Part shown: positions 6,111 to 12,390 of the stretch, piece after piece
Numbering within the stretch: position 1 is the first letter of the stretch
Layout: each line of letters begins with the position of its first letter
Source of the DNA: Micromonosporaceae bacterium
GTDB taxonomy: Bacteria; Actinomycetota; Actinomycetes; Mycobacteriales; Micromonosporaceae
Assembly (NCBI GenBank): GCA_003543035.1
Contig: DPJL01000045.1
Location: 1-12,390, forward strand
DNA: 12,390 nucleotides
Direction of reading: 5' to 3'
Notes under the pieces: generated by a model
What the model saw: only the letters and a program-made list of their open reading frames with translations
What the model was told of the DNA's origin: nothing
Databases searched by the model: none
Made by a program: the position numbers and the translations under genes

Positions 6111-7565
6111 CTAGCCGGCCACGCGGAAGGTGGCGTCACTGCGGCCGACCGCGTCGGTAATGGGGTCGAGCCTGAGCAGGTAGTTCAGATGTCTGATGTA
6201 TCGATCGGGGTAGTTGTATGACTGGAAGGAGATCCACGACGAATTGGCCAGCCCGGGCACTTGGCGGAAGGTCGCGTCCGCCGCGAAGGTCGCCGACCCG
6301 TCAATGGGCGCCAGCACGAAGTCAAACCCGTAGTGGCGTAGGTAGTAGCCGGGGAAGTTCACCGACGCGAATGACACGTAGCCCGAGCTGTTCGCCAAGC
6401 CCGGCACCAGCCTGAACTGTGAATCCTGCAATGGGCTGACATTGGCGTCGATGCGCACGTCGAGGTTCGCGTGACGCACGTACCGGTCCTGGAAGTTGTA
6501 CGACTGGATGCGGTTCACCGGCACGGAGGTGCCCCACCGGGCAAGGACGCGGCTCTCCTCGGCGGCCGTCAGGTTGAGGATCGAGCCGTGGCGCTTGCGG
6601 TTGGTGCCCATGCTGTAGTCGGACTGGGTCCGGAAGTTCTGGGTGCTGCCGAGGTTCGCCGAGCTGATGGGCATGTAACCACGGCCGGTCGCGAACTGGT
6701 CGAGCCACAGGTTCCATTCGTTGCGGCCGTTGAACTGCGCCCACATCGGGCCTTCGACGACGTTGCCGCCGGTTGCGCCGTTGGAGATGCCCATGTGCGA
6801 AAGGTTGCCGATGTTGGTCCAGGAACGGAGGATCGAGTTGCTGCCCTCGATCGTGATGTGGCCGTCGGCCGACGCGCGGTAGTACCTGTACCCGCCGACG
6901 CTGTTGGCTACCTCAATGATTTGTGTGTCGATGATGCCTTGGCTGCCACCGCGTTCAATAAACAGCTGCGGCGCGGTGAAGGTGCGAAAGTCGCTGGTGC
7001 GCACGTACCAGATGCGGTGCTTGGTCACCCCGTTACGGGGTGAGTTCGTCGCCCAGTACACGACATAGTCACCGGTCGCCGCGTTGTAGATCGCCTCGGG
7101 CGCCCACGCGTTGCCGGAGCCGGATATGCCGCCCGCAACGTTGATCAGCCACGGCGCCGACCAGTTCACCAGGTCGCGCGACTCCCAAACGACAAGGGAC
7201 TTGCTTCCACGGTTGGCCGCGTCGCCCCACGAGGTACCGCTGGCGATCCGCAGATCGGTCGCGACGATCCAGTAGCGGTCGCCGGCCGGTGAGCGGACGA
7301 TCGCCGGGTCGCGCACACCCCGCGTGCCCAATGTGGACACCAGGACAGGTCCTCCGTTGTTCAGATCGGTCCAACGGAGCCCGTCTCTGCTGTGGGCTAG
7401 ATAGATCTGTTCGCCGGTCGCGGACTCCCCGGTGAAATGAGCCATCAGGTAGCCGGTGAACGGGTCGAGCGCTTTCGCCTCATCTTTCGCCGTTATGGAC
7501 CATGAAGCGAGGAGCAGTGTGGTGGCGGCGAGCAGTGCGCTCATCCTGGCCAGCGATCTGGGCAT
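6111..7565 (-). CDS. Secreted GH43-type glycoside hydrolase with C-terminal CBM42 (AbfB) arabinose-binding domain
   Basis: This is probably an arabinan-directed enzyme (arabinofuranosidase or exo-arabinanase) that trims side chains of rhamnogalacturonan I. I start it at ATG 7563-7565 because AAGGTGA lies five bases ahead; GTG at 7574, three codons upstream, lies inside that Shine-Dalgarno. Numbering from GTG 7574, a signal peptide covers about 4-35 and the five-bladed GH43 fold about 40-350. Candidate catalytic residues are Asp89 (VRDPAI, base), Asp216 (IIDTQI, pKa modulator) and Glu274 (VEGPMW, acid); WAPEA at 157-161 is a further landmark. Residues 355-487 form a CBM42 beta-trefoil with three repeats of the type SYNFQDRYVRH / SVNFPGYYLRH / SYNYPDRYIRH, each followed by a DATF- or DSQF-like turn. 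It is the first gene of the operon with the PL11 lyase. Exact specificity is uncertain. Confidence 0.88.
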   Translation of the reverse strand: MPRSLARMSALLAATTLLLASWSITAKDEAKALDPFTGYLMAHFTGESATGEQIYLAHSRDGLRWTDLNNGGPVLVSTLGTRGVRDPAIVRSPAGDRYWIVATDLRIASGTSWGDAANRGSKSLVVWESRDLVNWSAPWLINVAGGISGSGNAWAPEAIYNAATGDYVVYWATNSPRNGVTKHRIWYVRTSDFRTFTAPQLFIERGGSQGIIDTQIIEVANSVGGYRYYRASADGHITIEGSNSILRSWTNIGNLSHMGISNGATGGNVVEGPMWAQFNGRNEWNLWLDQFATGRGYMPISSANLGSTQNFRTQSDYSMGTNRKRHGSILNLTAAEESRVLARWGTSVPVNRIQSYNFQDRYVRHANLDVRIDANVSPLQDSQFRLVPGLANSSGYVSFASVNFPGYYLRHYGFDFVLAPIDGSATFAADATFRQVPGLANSSWISFQSYNYPDRYIRHLNYLLRLDPITDAVGRSDATFRVAG

Positions 7566-7591
7566 GGGAATCACCTTGGAGGTTACGGGAG

Positions 7592-7609
7592 CATGTTAGC
7601 GCTCACATG
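7592..7609. promoter_or_regulatory. LacI-family operator upstream of the GH43-PL11 operon
   Basis: CATGTTAGCGCTCACATG is an 18-bp palindrome broken at one base pair (T and C at positions 6 and 13). It has the AGCGCT core with central CG typical of LacI/GalR-family sites. It lies between the predicted transcription start and the GH43 ATG, about +10 to +27, where a bound repressor would block elongation or initiation. Its outer bases differ from the TCGAAGCGCTTCGA boxes before the GH3 gene. Confidence 0.75.
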
Positions 7610-7625
7610 AAGGAAAAGAACTTTG

Positions 7626-7654
7626 AGACTATGAGAAGTCCGTCGATGTGGCAA
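7626..7654 (-). promoter_or_regulatory. Promoter of the GH43-PL11 operon (TTGCCA - 17 - TAGTCT)
   Basis: On the minus strand there is a -35 TTGCCA (7649-7654), a spacer of exactly 17 bases and a -10 TAGTCT (7626-7631). A start near 7619 would give a leader of about 55 bases to the GH43 ATG, containing the operator. The assignment rests on motif match and spacing. Confidence 0.55.
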
Positions 7655-7675
7655 GGGGCGTGTGCGCGTTAACAA

Positions 7676-7692
7676 GCGGCGGGCACAGCCGC
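7676..7692 (-). terminator. Weak hairpin between the LacI-type gene and the GH43 promoter
   Basis: GCGGC and GCCGC form a 5-bp stem with a 7-base loop, followed on the minus strand by TTGTT. It lies about 120 bases after the repressor stop. It is the best terminator candidate I see in the 7575-7809 gap, but it is weak. Apart from the GH43 promoter and operator I see no other element in that gap. Confidence 0.25.
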
Positions 7693-7809
7693 AATGTCTT
7701 GTCTTCGGCGATCCGCACTCCGCTGTCCTGCATTCCGTTGAGGCGCAAGAGCTAACGGTCGTCTACGGACCCGCCACACGGCGCGTGGACCTGCTCCGGG
7801 GGCGCCCTG

Positions 7810-8844
7810 TCACGATCGTATTCCCGTGATCCTCACCGGAAAGCTGCTGTTGCGCGGCGTCAGGACGGGCGGGAGCAAGGTGATCGCGGGTGGTTCGCGG
7901 TCATTGAGCTTGGCCATCAGCAGCTCCACCGCCTGCCGCCCCACCTCATCGGCCGGGATCTGAACCGAGCTCAGGGTCGGATGGCTGCGCTCGGCGAGCT
8001 CGTCGGGACAGATGGCCACCACCGACATGTCTTCAGGGACCCGCTTCCCCTCCGATCGCAGCGCATCGAGCACGTGTGCCACCGCGGCCTCGTTGTGCAC
8101 CACGAGCCCGGTCAGCTTTGGGTGCTCGGTCAAAAGCGCCGTCACCGTCTCCTTCACCGCGTCCGCGGCCTCCTCACAGGGCTGGGCGACCGCGGATAGA
8201 CCAAGCGCCTCAGCGGTTTCCAGGAACCCGTCGCGGGTGCGGTGCGCGTAACCGGTGTCACGCTGGTAGACCACTTCCGGCGCGCCCAGGAGCGCGATCT
8301 CCCTATGGCCGAGATCGGCGAGGTGTCGTACGCAGATGGCACCGGCCCGATGGAAGTCGAGGTCGACACAGGTCAGGCCGGTCCAGTCGACCGGGAGTCC
8401 GATTAGGACACTTGGTCTGTCCAGCTGGCGTAGGGTCGGTACCCGCGGATCATGCATTTCCACGTCCATAAGCACCAGGCCGTCGACCATGGCCCCGGCG
8501 GCCACGCGGCGCAGGCCGGCTGGGCCTTCATCAGCGGTGACCAGCAGCACGTCATGGTCGTGTGAGCGAGCCGAGGTCACCACCGCGGTCGCAAATTGCA
8601 TCAGAACGGGTAGGTGCATGCCTTGCCGCAGCGGCAGCACCAAAGCGATGACGCTGGACCGGTTACTTGCCAGCGAGCGAGCTCCGGCGTGGGGGTGGAA
8701 GCCGAGGGCCCGGATGCTCGCGTGCACCCTGGCGCTGGTGGTCTGGGAGATGGCGCGTTTGCCACTGAGCACATAGGACACCGTGCTGACCGAGACACCG
8801 GCATGCCGGGCCACGTCCGCGATGGTGACGACACTTTTCTTCAT
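7810..8844 (-). CDS. LacI-family transcriptional repressor
   Basis: This is a 344-residue DNA-binding repressor of the LacI/GalR family. Residues 7-26 form the helix-turn-helix (TIADVARHAGVSVSTVSYVL). The hinge helix ends in GARSLAS, where Leu58 is the residue that in this family intercalates at the central CG of the operator. A periplasmic-binding-like effector domain follows from about 63 to the end (VIALVLPL, GLVLMDVE, DLDFHRAGAICVRHLADLGHREIALLG, SVVAICPDEL). Its ATG overlaps the GH3 stop (ATGA), and the Shine-Dalgarno is weak, so synthesis is probably coupled to GH3 translation. As a distal gene of the operon carrying TCGAAGCGCTTCGA boxes, it probably autoregulates and controls the GH3 gene, with a sugar as inducer. 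It may also bind the AGCGCT site before the GH43 gene. The inducer is not deducible. Confidence 0.93.
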   Translation of the reverse strand: MKKSVVTIADVARHAGVSVSTVSYVLSGKRAISQTTSARVHASIRALGFHPHAGARSLASNRSSVIALVLPLRQGMHLPVLMQFATAVVTSARSHDHDVLLVTADEGPAGLRRVAAGAMVDGLVLMDVEMHDPRVPTLRQLDRPSVLIGLPVDWTGLTCVDLDFHRAGAICVRHLADLGHREIALLGAPEVVYQRDTGYAHRTRDGFLETAEALGLSAVAQPCEEAADAVKETVTALLTEHPKLTGLVVHNEAAVAHVLDALRSEGKRVPEDMSVVAICPDELAERSHPTLSSVQIPADEVGRQAVELLMAKLNDREPPAITLLPPVLTPRNSSFPVRITGIRS

Positions 8845-11525
8845 ATCTTTTCGAAGCCGACTTCCACCATGATGACGCCGGGAGTCTCGCAGACCAGGTA
8901 CACCTCGGCCAAGCGACCGTTGGTCAGCTCAGAGCGGACCGGCTGGGGCGAATAGCGAGGACTGCCGGTAAAGCTGAATCTGGCCAGGATCTCGCCGTCG
9001 AGCGGGTCATCAGCACGAAGAAGAACGTCCCCGGCGCCGCCGGCGGCGATGAGCGTCGCCGCCTCACAACCGGTCAGATCGGTGGAGCCAAACGAGATCC
9101 ATGCTCCTTCGTCGGTCGCAAGAACAGCGTCTCCGTGCGACGGTGTGGCGTCCACAAGATCGACGCCGAAGCCCTCATCGTGGTCGATGGCGGCGAGGAC
9201 AGCCGGCCGGCGTGGCCCGATCCGCTCGCCGCGCACGGTCAGCGAGGCACAGCCGCGGATGTCGGTCGCCGAGCGGCCGACCATCACCTTGTGCCGGGCG
9301 GCTTCGACGACGAAACGTCCACTTGTGACATCCCAGAAGGCAAGGTCGGAAACCTTCAGCTCGAAGTCGACCGTCTTGGTATCGCCCGGGGCGAGCGAGA
9401 CGCGGGAGAAGCCGCGTAGCTGGCGGAGCGGCTGCTTGACCCGCGACCGTTGCTGATGCGTGTAGAGCTGCACCACCTCAGATCCCGGGCGGTTGCCGAT
9501 GTTGGTGACTTCGACGCTGACCGTGATCAGCCCGTCGGGGTCGGCCGTGTCACTGCTCAGGAGCAGGTTGCGGTGGTCGAAGTCGGTCCAGCCAAGCCCG
9601 TGGCCGAACGGGTACAGGGGCGTGCCACGGTAGTACAAGTAGGTCGCATCGCTGGTGATGATGTCGTAGTCGAGCAGGTCTGGAAGTTCGTTGTGGCTGC
9701 GGTACCAGGTTTGCGGCAACCTTCCCGAAGGCTCAGCATCGCCAAAGAGCACGTCGGCCAGGGCGCGGCCGAACTCCTGCCCGCCGTGGCTTGACCAAAG
9801 GATCGCGGGCAGGTGGATGTCGGCCCAGCCGATGGCGTAGGGATAGCTGCTGGTCAGCGCAAGCACAGTACGCTGATTGGCCTCATAAACCGTGCGCAGC
9901 AACGTTTCCTGGGCGCGGGGCAGCGCAAGGTCTTGCCGGTCTTCGGTTTCGCGCCCATTGACCATTGGGTGGTTGCCCAGAACCACCACGACGGCGTCGG
10001 CGCCCGCCGCCACGGCTGCCGCCTCGGCGGCCCCATCGCGCACCAACTCGACCCGGCACCGCGCCACCGGGGCCTTGCTCAGCTCGTGGAAGAGCGTATG
10101 CGTGCCGTCGTCTTGCGGGATGAGGCGGAAGGTCTCGTGAACCTCCCACCCGCCCGGCCCATCGGAGTCGAAAGCGAGAACGTTGTCGCGGAACGCCAGG
10201 TAGCGGCCCGTCTCAGCGTGGCGGAACGCCAGCACGTCGTTGCCCCAGTCGAAAACGTCCACCTCGTGCACACCGTCGGCGAGGTGCAACGCGATCCGAT
10301 CGGCACCTTCGATGAACACGACCTCGGCACGGTCAGCCAATCCACTTCGGACAGTCGACTGATAGGGGAGGGTGCCGCTATACCAATCGGCCATCAGCTG
10401 ATCGCCCAGCGGGCCGATGACTGCGATCCGCCGCGTGTTCGCGTCGAAAGGCAGCACCCGGCATTCGTGCTTAAGCAGCACGATCGAGCTGCGCGCCGCC
10501 TCGCGGGCGAGCTCCTGATGCGCGGGGGAGTTGATGGTGTCCGGGCTGAGCTGGGTGTAGGGATTCGACTGCGGTGGATCAAAGTCGCCAAGTCGCATCC
10601 GCAGAATGAGAGCCCGGGTGGCCGCGCGATCGATGTCGGCTTCGGCGAGCAGGCCGCGTTCCAGGGCCTCGGTCAGCCGCTCGATGGTGAGGTGCGACTC
10701 CTCGCCCTGATCCGTGAAGCTGTCGATGCCCGCCTTGACCGCGGCGGCGTGGCTCGCCGCGTGATCGGGGAAGTAGGCCTGCTGCGCCGGGTCGGCCAGA
10801 TTGTTTGGGGCGTATGCATCCGAGACGACGAAGACCTCGTCCTGGGTCCAGGCCCGCAGGTGCTCGTTGATGTGCGGGGTCACGTGGGCCGGCCGGCCGT
10901 TGACGAGGTTGTAGGAGGCCATCACCGCGACCGCTGCGCCGCTCGCGATCGCCGGCCGATAGGCAGGCAGCTCGTATTCATGCAGCACCCGCGGCCCGAG
11001 ACCACTCGAGGTCGTGCATCGGTCGGTCTCGTTGTTGTAGCCCAGGAAGTGCTTGAGCGTCGGGGCGGTCTTCAGATATCGAGGATGGTCGCCACGCAGA
11101 CCTTCCGAATAGGACTGTCCAAGCACCCCGGTCAGCCATGCGTCCTCGCTGTAGCCCTCCTCGTTGCGGCCCCAGCGCGGGTCGCGCAGCGGATTGACCA
11201 CCGGCGCCCACACGTTGAGCCCGGCCCGCGCCGGATCCTTGTGGTGGCTGGCTCGCACCTCGTCGCCGACCGCCTCGCCCACGCGGCGAACCAGCTCTGG
11301 GTCCCAGGTCGCGCCCAGGCCGACCGCCTGCGGAAAGACGGTCGCCTCGCCGAGCCAGGCCAGGCCGTGCAGCGCCTCGGTGCCGGTGTGGAAAGCACCG
11401 ACGCCGAGCCTGTCGATCGGTGCCTGGTGCTGATGCAGCAGGCCGATCTTCTCGGTCAGCGTCAGCCTTCCGAGCAGGTCGGCCACACGCTTTGGCACCG
11501 GGATGAGGGGATCGCGGAACCTCAT
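8841..11525 (-). CDS. Cytosolic GH3-family glycosidase with inserted domain and C-terminal CBM6-like domain
   Basis: This is an 894-residue retaining glycosidase of family GH3 (beta-glucosidase/beta-xylosidase type). The TIM-barrel domain (about 10-315) shows GTEALHG (48-54), DPRWGRNEEGYSED (115-128), KHF (158-160) and the nucleophile Asp236 in VVSDAYAPNN. The alpha/beta-sandwich domain has the likely acid/base Glu526 in NGRETEDR. Between about 405 and 495 a segment is inserted (FDWGNDVLAFRHAETGRYLAF region) that resembles a fascin or trefoil-like repeat. A fibronectin-III-like domain lies at about 667-757, and a CBM6/35-like tail at about 783-894 (GAWISFGSTDL). There is no signal peptide, so it should act on imported oligosaccharides. 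The start is ATG 11523-11525 with AGGAAAGAG upstream. Two operators precede it, and its stop overlaps the LacI gene. EALHG leans toward xylosidase-like members, but the substrate is not certain. Confidence 0.93.
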   Translation of the reverse strand: MRFRDPLIPVPKRVADLLGRLTLTEKIGLLHQHQAPIDRLGVGAFHTGTEALHGLAWLGEATVFPQAVGLGATWDPELVRRVGEAVGDEVRASHHKDPARAGLNVWAPVVNPLRDPRWGRNEEGYSEDAWLTGVLGQSYSEGLRGDHPRYLKTAPTLKHFLGYNNETDRCTTSSGLGPRVLHEYELPAYRPAIASGAAVAVMASYNLVNGRPAHVTPHINEHLRAWTQDEVFVVSDAYAPNNLADPAQQAYFPDHAASHAAAVKAGIDSFTDQGEESHLTIERLTEALERGLLAEADIDRAATRALILRMRLGDFDPPQSNPYTQLSPDTINSPAHQELAREAARSSIVLLKHECRVLPFDANTRRIAVIGPLGDQLMADWYSGTLPYQSTVRSGLADRAEVVFIEGADRIALHLADGVHEVDVFDWGNDVLAFRHAETGRYLAFRDNVLAFDSDGPGGWEVHETFRLIPQDDGTHTLFHELSKAPVARCRVELVRDGAAEAAAVAAGADAVVVVLGNHPMVNGRETEDRQDLALPRAQETLLRTVYEANQRTVLALTSSYPYAIGWADIHLPAILWSSHGGQEFGRALADVLFGDAEPSGRLPQTWYRSHNELPDLLDYDIITSDATYLYYRGTPLYPFGHGLGWTDFDHRNLLLSSDTADPDGLITVSVEVTNIGNRPGSEVVQLYTHQQRSRVKQPLRQLRGFSRVSLAPGDTKTVDFELKVSDLAFWDVTSGRFVVEAARHKVMVGRSATDIRGCASLTVRGERIGPRRPAVLAAIDHDEGFGVDLVDATPSHGDAVLATDEGAWISFGSTDLTGCEAATLIAAGGAGDVLLRADDPLDGEILARFSFTGSPRYSPQPVRSELTNGRLAEVYLVCETPGVIMVEVGFEKI

Positions 11526-11539
11526 CGTGACTCTTTCCT

Positions 11540-11555
11540 GTCGAAGCGCTTCGAC
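11540..11555. promoter_or_regulatory. Operator O1 of the GH3-LacI operon
   Basis: GTCGAAGCGCTTCGAC is a perfect 16-bp palindrome with an AGCGCT core, of LacI-family type. It begins 15 bases upstream of the GH3 ATG and would span about +3 to +18 of the predicted transcript, just before the Shine-Dalgarno. Confidence 0.88.
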
Positions 11556-11564
11556 AACCCGCCG

Positions 11565-11570
11565 AGATTA
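11565..11570 (-). promoter_or_regulatory. Predicted -10 (TAATCT) of the GH3 operon
   Basis: TAATCT on the minus strand fits the TAnnnT -10 form and lies exactly between the two operators. No good -35 is visible at the usual distance, so the promoter may be weak or may need an activator. A start near 11558 would be flanked by both repressor sites. Confidence 0.45.
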
Positions 11571-11584
11571 TCGAAGCGCTTCGA
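11571..11584. promoter_or_regulatory. Operator O2 of the GH3-LacI operon
   Basis: TCGAAGCGCTTCGA is a perfect 14-bp palindrome identical to the core of O1. Its centre is 30 bp from that of O1, close to three helical turns, so two dimers would bind on nearly the same face. It abuts the predicted -10 and would occupy the -35/-10 spacer. Confidence 0.88.
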
Positions 11585-11627
11585 CGATCAGGGGCATTTC
11601 CGAGAAGTTACGGGCGGGGTTCCAGAA

Positions 11628-11657
11628 GGTTTACCGTGCCTCCGCCGCTCCCGTCAA
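11628..11657 (-). promoter_or_regulatory. Alternative upstream promoter for the GH3 gene (TTGACG - 18 - TAAACC)
   Basis: The minus strand carries TTGACG (11652-11657), 18 bases, then TAAACC (11628-11633), lying just after the ROK stop. The -35 is good but the -10 lacks the final T. Transcription from here would read through both operators. Confidence 0.3.
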
Positions 11658-11664
11658 GAGCCGG

Positions 11665-12390
11665 CTAGAGATGCGGCAGGTTGCCCGCGTCGATGTGATC
11701 GAGCACAGCAGCAGCCCCACCAGTAGCCGCCGCCCCATGTCCCAACGTCGACGCCACGATCTGAGCGCTCTCCTGCGGTGCCACACCCCGAGCGCGCAAC
11801 TCCTCCTGCGCCGGCGGAAGCAGCCACGGCGCGAGCGGCACAAAGTATCCACCCAGCACCACGACCTCGGGATCGAGCAGATTGGCCACAATGGACACAC
11901 CGCGGCCGAGCGCCCGTCCCGCTTCCGCCAACGCCGCGAGAGTCACCTCGTCGCCCGCCCGGGCCCGCCGAATCACCTCAGCGACCTCGGGCTCAAGGTC
12001 GGTGATCTTGCCATCACCCGCACTGTCCGGCAACGCTTTCGCGACCAGCGCGCCGATCCCGGCGACCGCTTCGAGGCAGCCACGTCTGCCGCACCCGCAG
12101 ACCGGCCCGTTCTCCTCGACCATTACGTGGCCGATTTCGCCCGGAAAACCACGCGAGCCTCGGATCAGCCGCCCGTCGCTGATGATGCCCGCGCCGACTC
12201 CGACCTCTCCCGTGAAATAGACCAGATTCTGGGTACCGGCATGCGAGCCGTAACGAGATTCGGCAAGCACGGCAAGGTTGGCGTCGTTTTCCACCGTCAG
12301 CGGAAAGTCGGTCGCACCCACCGCACGGCTCAGCGCCTCCCGCAGATCGACCTCCTGCCAGCGCAGGTTGGGGGCGAAGCGGACAGTCCC
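11665..12390 (-). CDS. ROK-family transcriptional regulator or sugar kinase, partial (5' end outside window)
   Basis: The last 241 residues of a ROK-family protein (Repressor, ORF, Kinase) are present; about 150 more N-terminal residues would be expected for a repressor. Visible landmarks are PNLRWQEVDL near the window edge, VENDANLAVLAE (conserved Asn-Asp-x-Asn of the sugar site) and FTGEVGVGAGIISDG. The zinc motif is formed by His in GEIGH and the Cys triplet of CGCGRRGC (about 12076-12129). The C-terminal part has ANLLDPEVVVLGG. The phrase TGEVGVGAGII together with LRWQEVDL is more typical of ROK repressors (NagC/XylR type) than of glucokinases, so I favour a sugar-responsive repressor. 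The helix-turn-helix that would prove it lies outside. It ends 139 bases before the GH3 start and is transcribed in the same direction, so it may take part in control of this sugar locus. Confidence 0.87.
   Translation of the reverse strand, partial: GTVRFAPNLRWQEVDLREALSRAVGATDFPLTVENDANLAVLAESRYGSHAGTQNLVYFTGEVGVGAGIISDGRLIRGSRGFPGEIGHVMVEENGPVCGCGRRGCLEAVAGIGALVAKALPDSAGDGKITDLEPEVAEVIRRARAGDEVTLAALAEAGRALGRGVSIVANLLDPEVVVLGGYFVPLAPWLLPPAQEELRARGVAPQESAQIVASTLGHGAAATGGAAAVLDHIDAGNLPHL

Noticed and set aside
7566..7574. GTG at 7572-7574 as the GH43 start
   Set aside because: The GTG is part of the AAGGTGA Shine-Dalgarno that serves ATG 7563-7565, and nothing suitable lies upstream of the GTG itself.
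7675..7809. A possible small gene or RNA between the LacI-type gene and the GH43 promoter
   Set aside because: I found no start with Shine-Dalgarno and sustained frame, and only a weak 5-bp hairpin.
9813..11726. Long open frame of 637 codons on the plus strand opposite GH3
   Set aside because: It lies antisense to a well-conserved GH3 gene, shows no protein family features and is explained by high-GC codon use leaving the complementary frame open.
11762..11771. GAGCGCTC in the ROK gene as a further operator
   Set aside because: It is only an 8-bp palindrome within coding sequence, without the flanks of either local operator type or the CebR box TGGGAGCGCTCCCA.

Overview
The window comes from a high-GC actinomycete, probably a saprophytic soil Actinomycetota. 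The pointers are the GC-rich codon use, GTG and TTG starts, a DmdR1/IdeR-type iron box, LacI-family boxes with an AGCGCT core, and secreted plant-polysaccharide enzymes carrying CBM35-like and CBM42-like modules. Every gene I accept lies on the minus strand, so transcription runs from high to low coordinates.

Right end (about 7.6-12.4 kb): the C-terminal two thirds of a ROK-family sugar-responsive protein (11665-12390, 5' end outside the window); then a promoter region with two copies of TCGAAGCGCTTCGA; then a cytosolic multidomain GH3 glycosidase (8841-11525); then a LacI-family repressor (7810-8844). The repressor start overlaps the GH3 stop by four bases. Middle (3.87-7.65 kb): a second sugar-controlled transcription unit with a recognisable promoter and a different AGCGCT-core operator. 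It encodes a secreted GH43-type arabinan-active enzyme with a CBM42 module, followed 20 bases later by a secreted PL11 rhamnogalacturonan lyase. A 12-bp GC-rich hairpin closes this unit. Left end (1-3.8 kb): an iron-siderophore ABC importer operon in the order ATPase, binding lipoprotein, fused double permease. It is driven by a promoter whose -10 is covered by an iron box.

How the genes fit together: the GH43/CBM42 enzyme would strip arabinose side chains and the PL11 enzyme would cut the rhamnogalacturonan-I backbone outside the cell. The GH3 enzyme, which has no signal peptide, would split imported oligosaccharides inside. The LacI and ROK proteins would tie expression to sugar availability. 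The iron operon is an independent neighbour.

The most unusual points are an in-frame TAG where the permease family has Trp, in a frame otherwise open to the window edge; a perfect 15-bp inverted repeat inside the same permease; a probable leaderless start of the iron operon; and twin operators flanking the GH3 -10. I see no CRISPR array, tRNA, rRNA, transposase, phage gene or clearly undescribed multi-gene system. The families here are known, and the novelty is in regulation and in the state of the permease gene.
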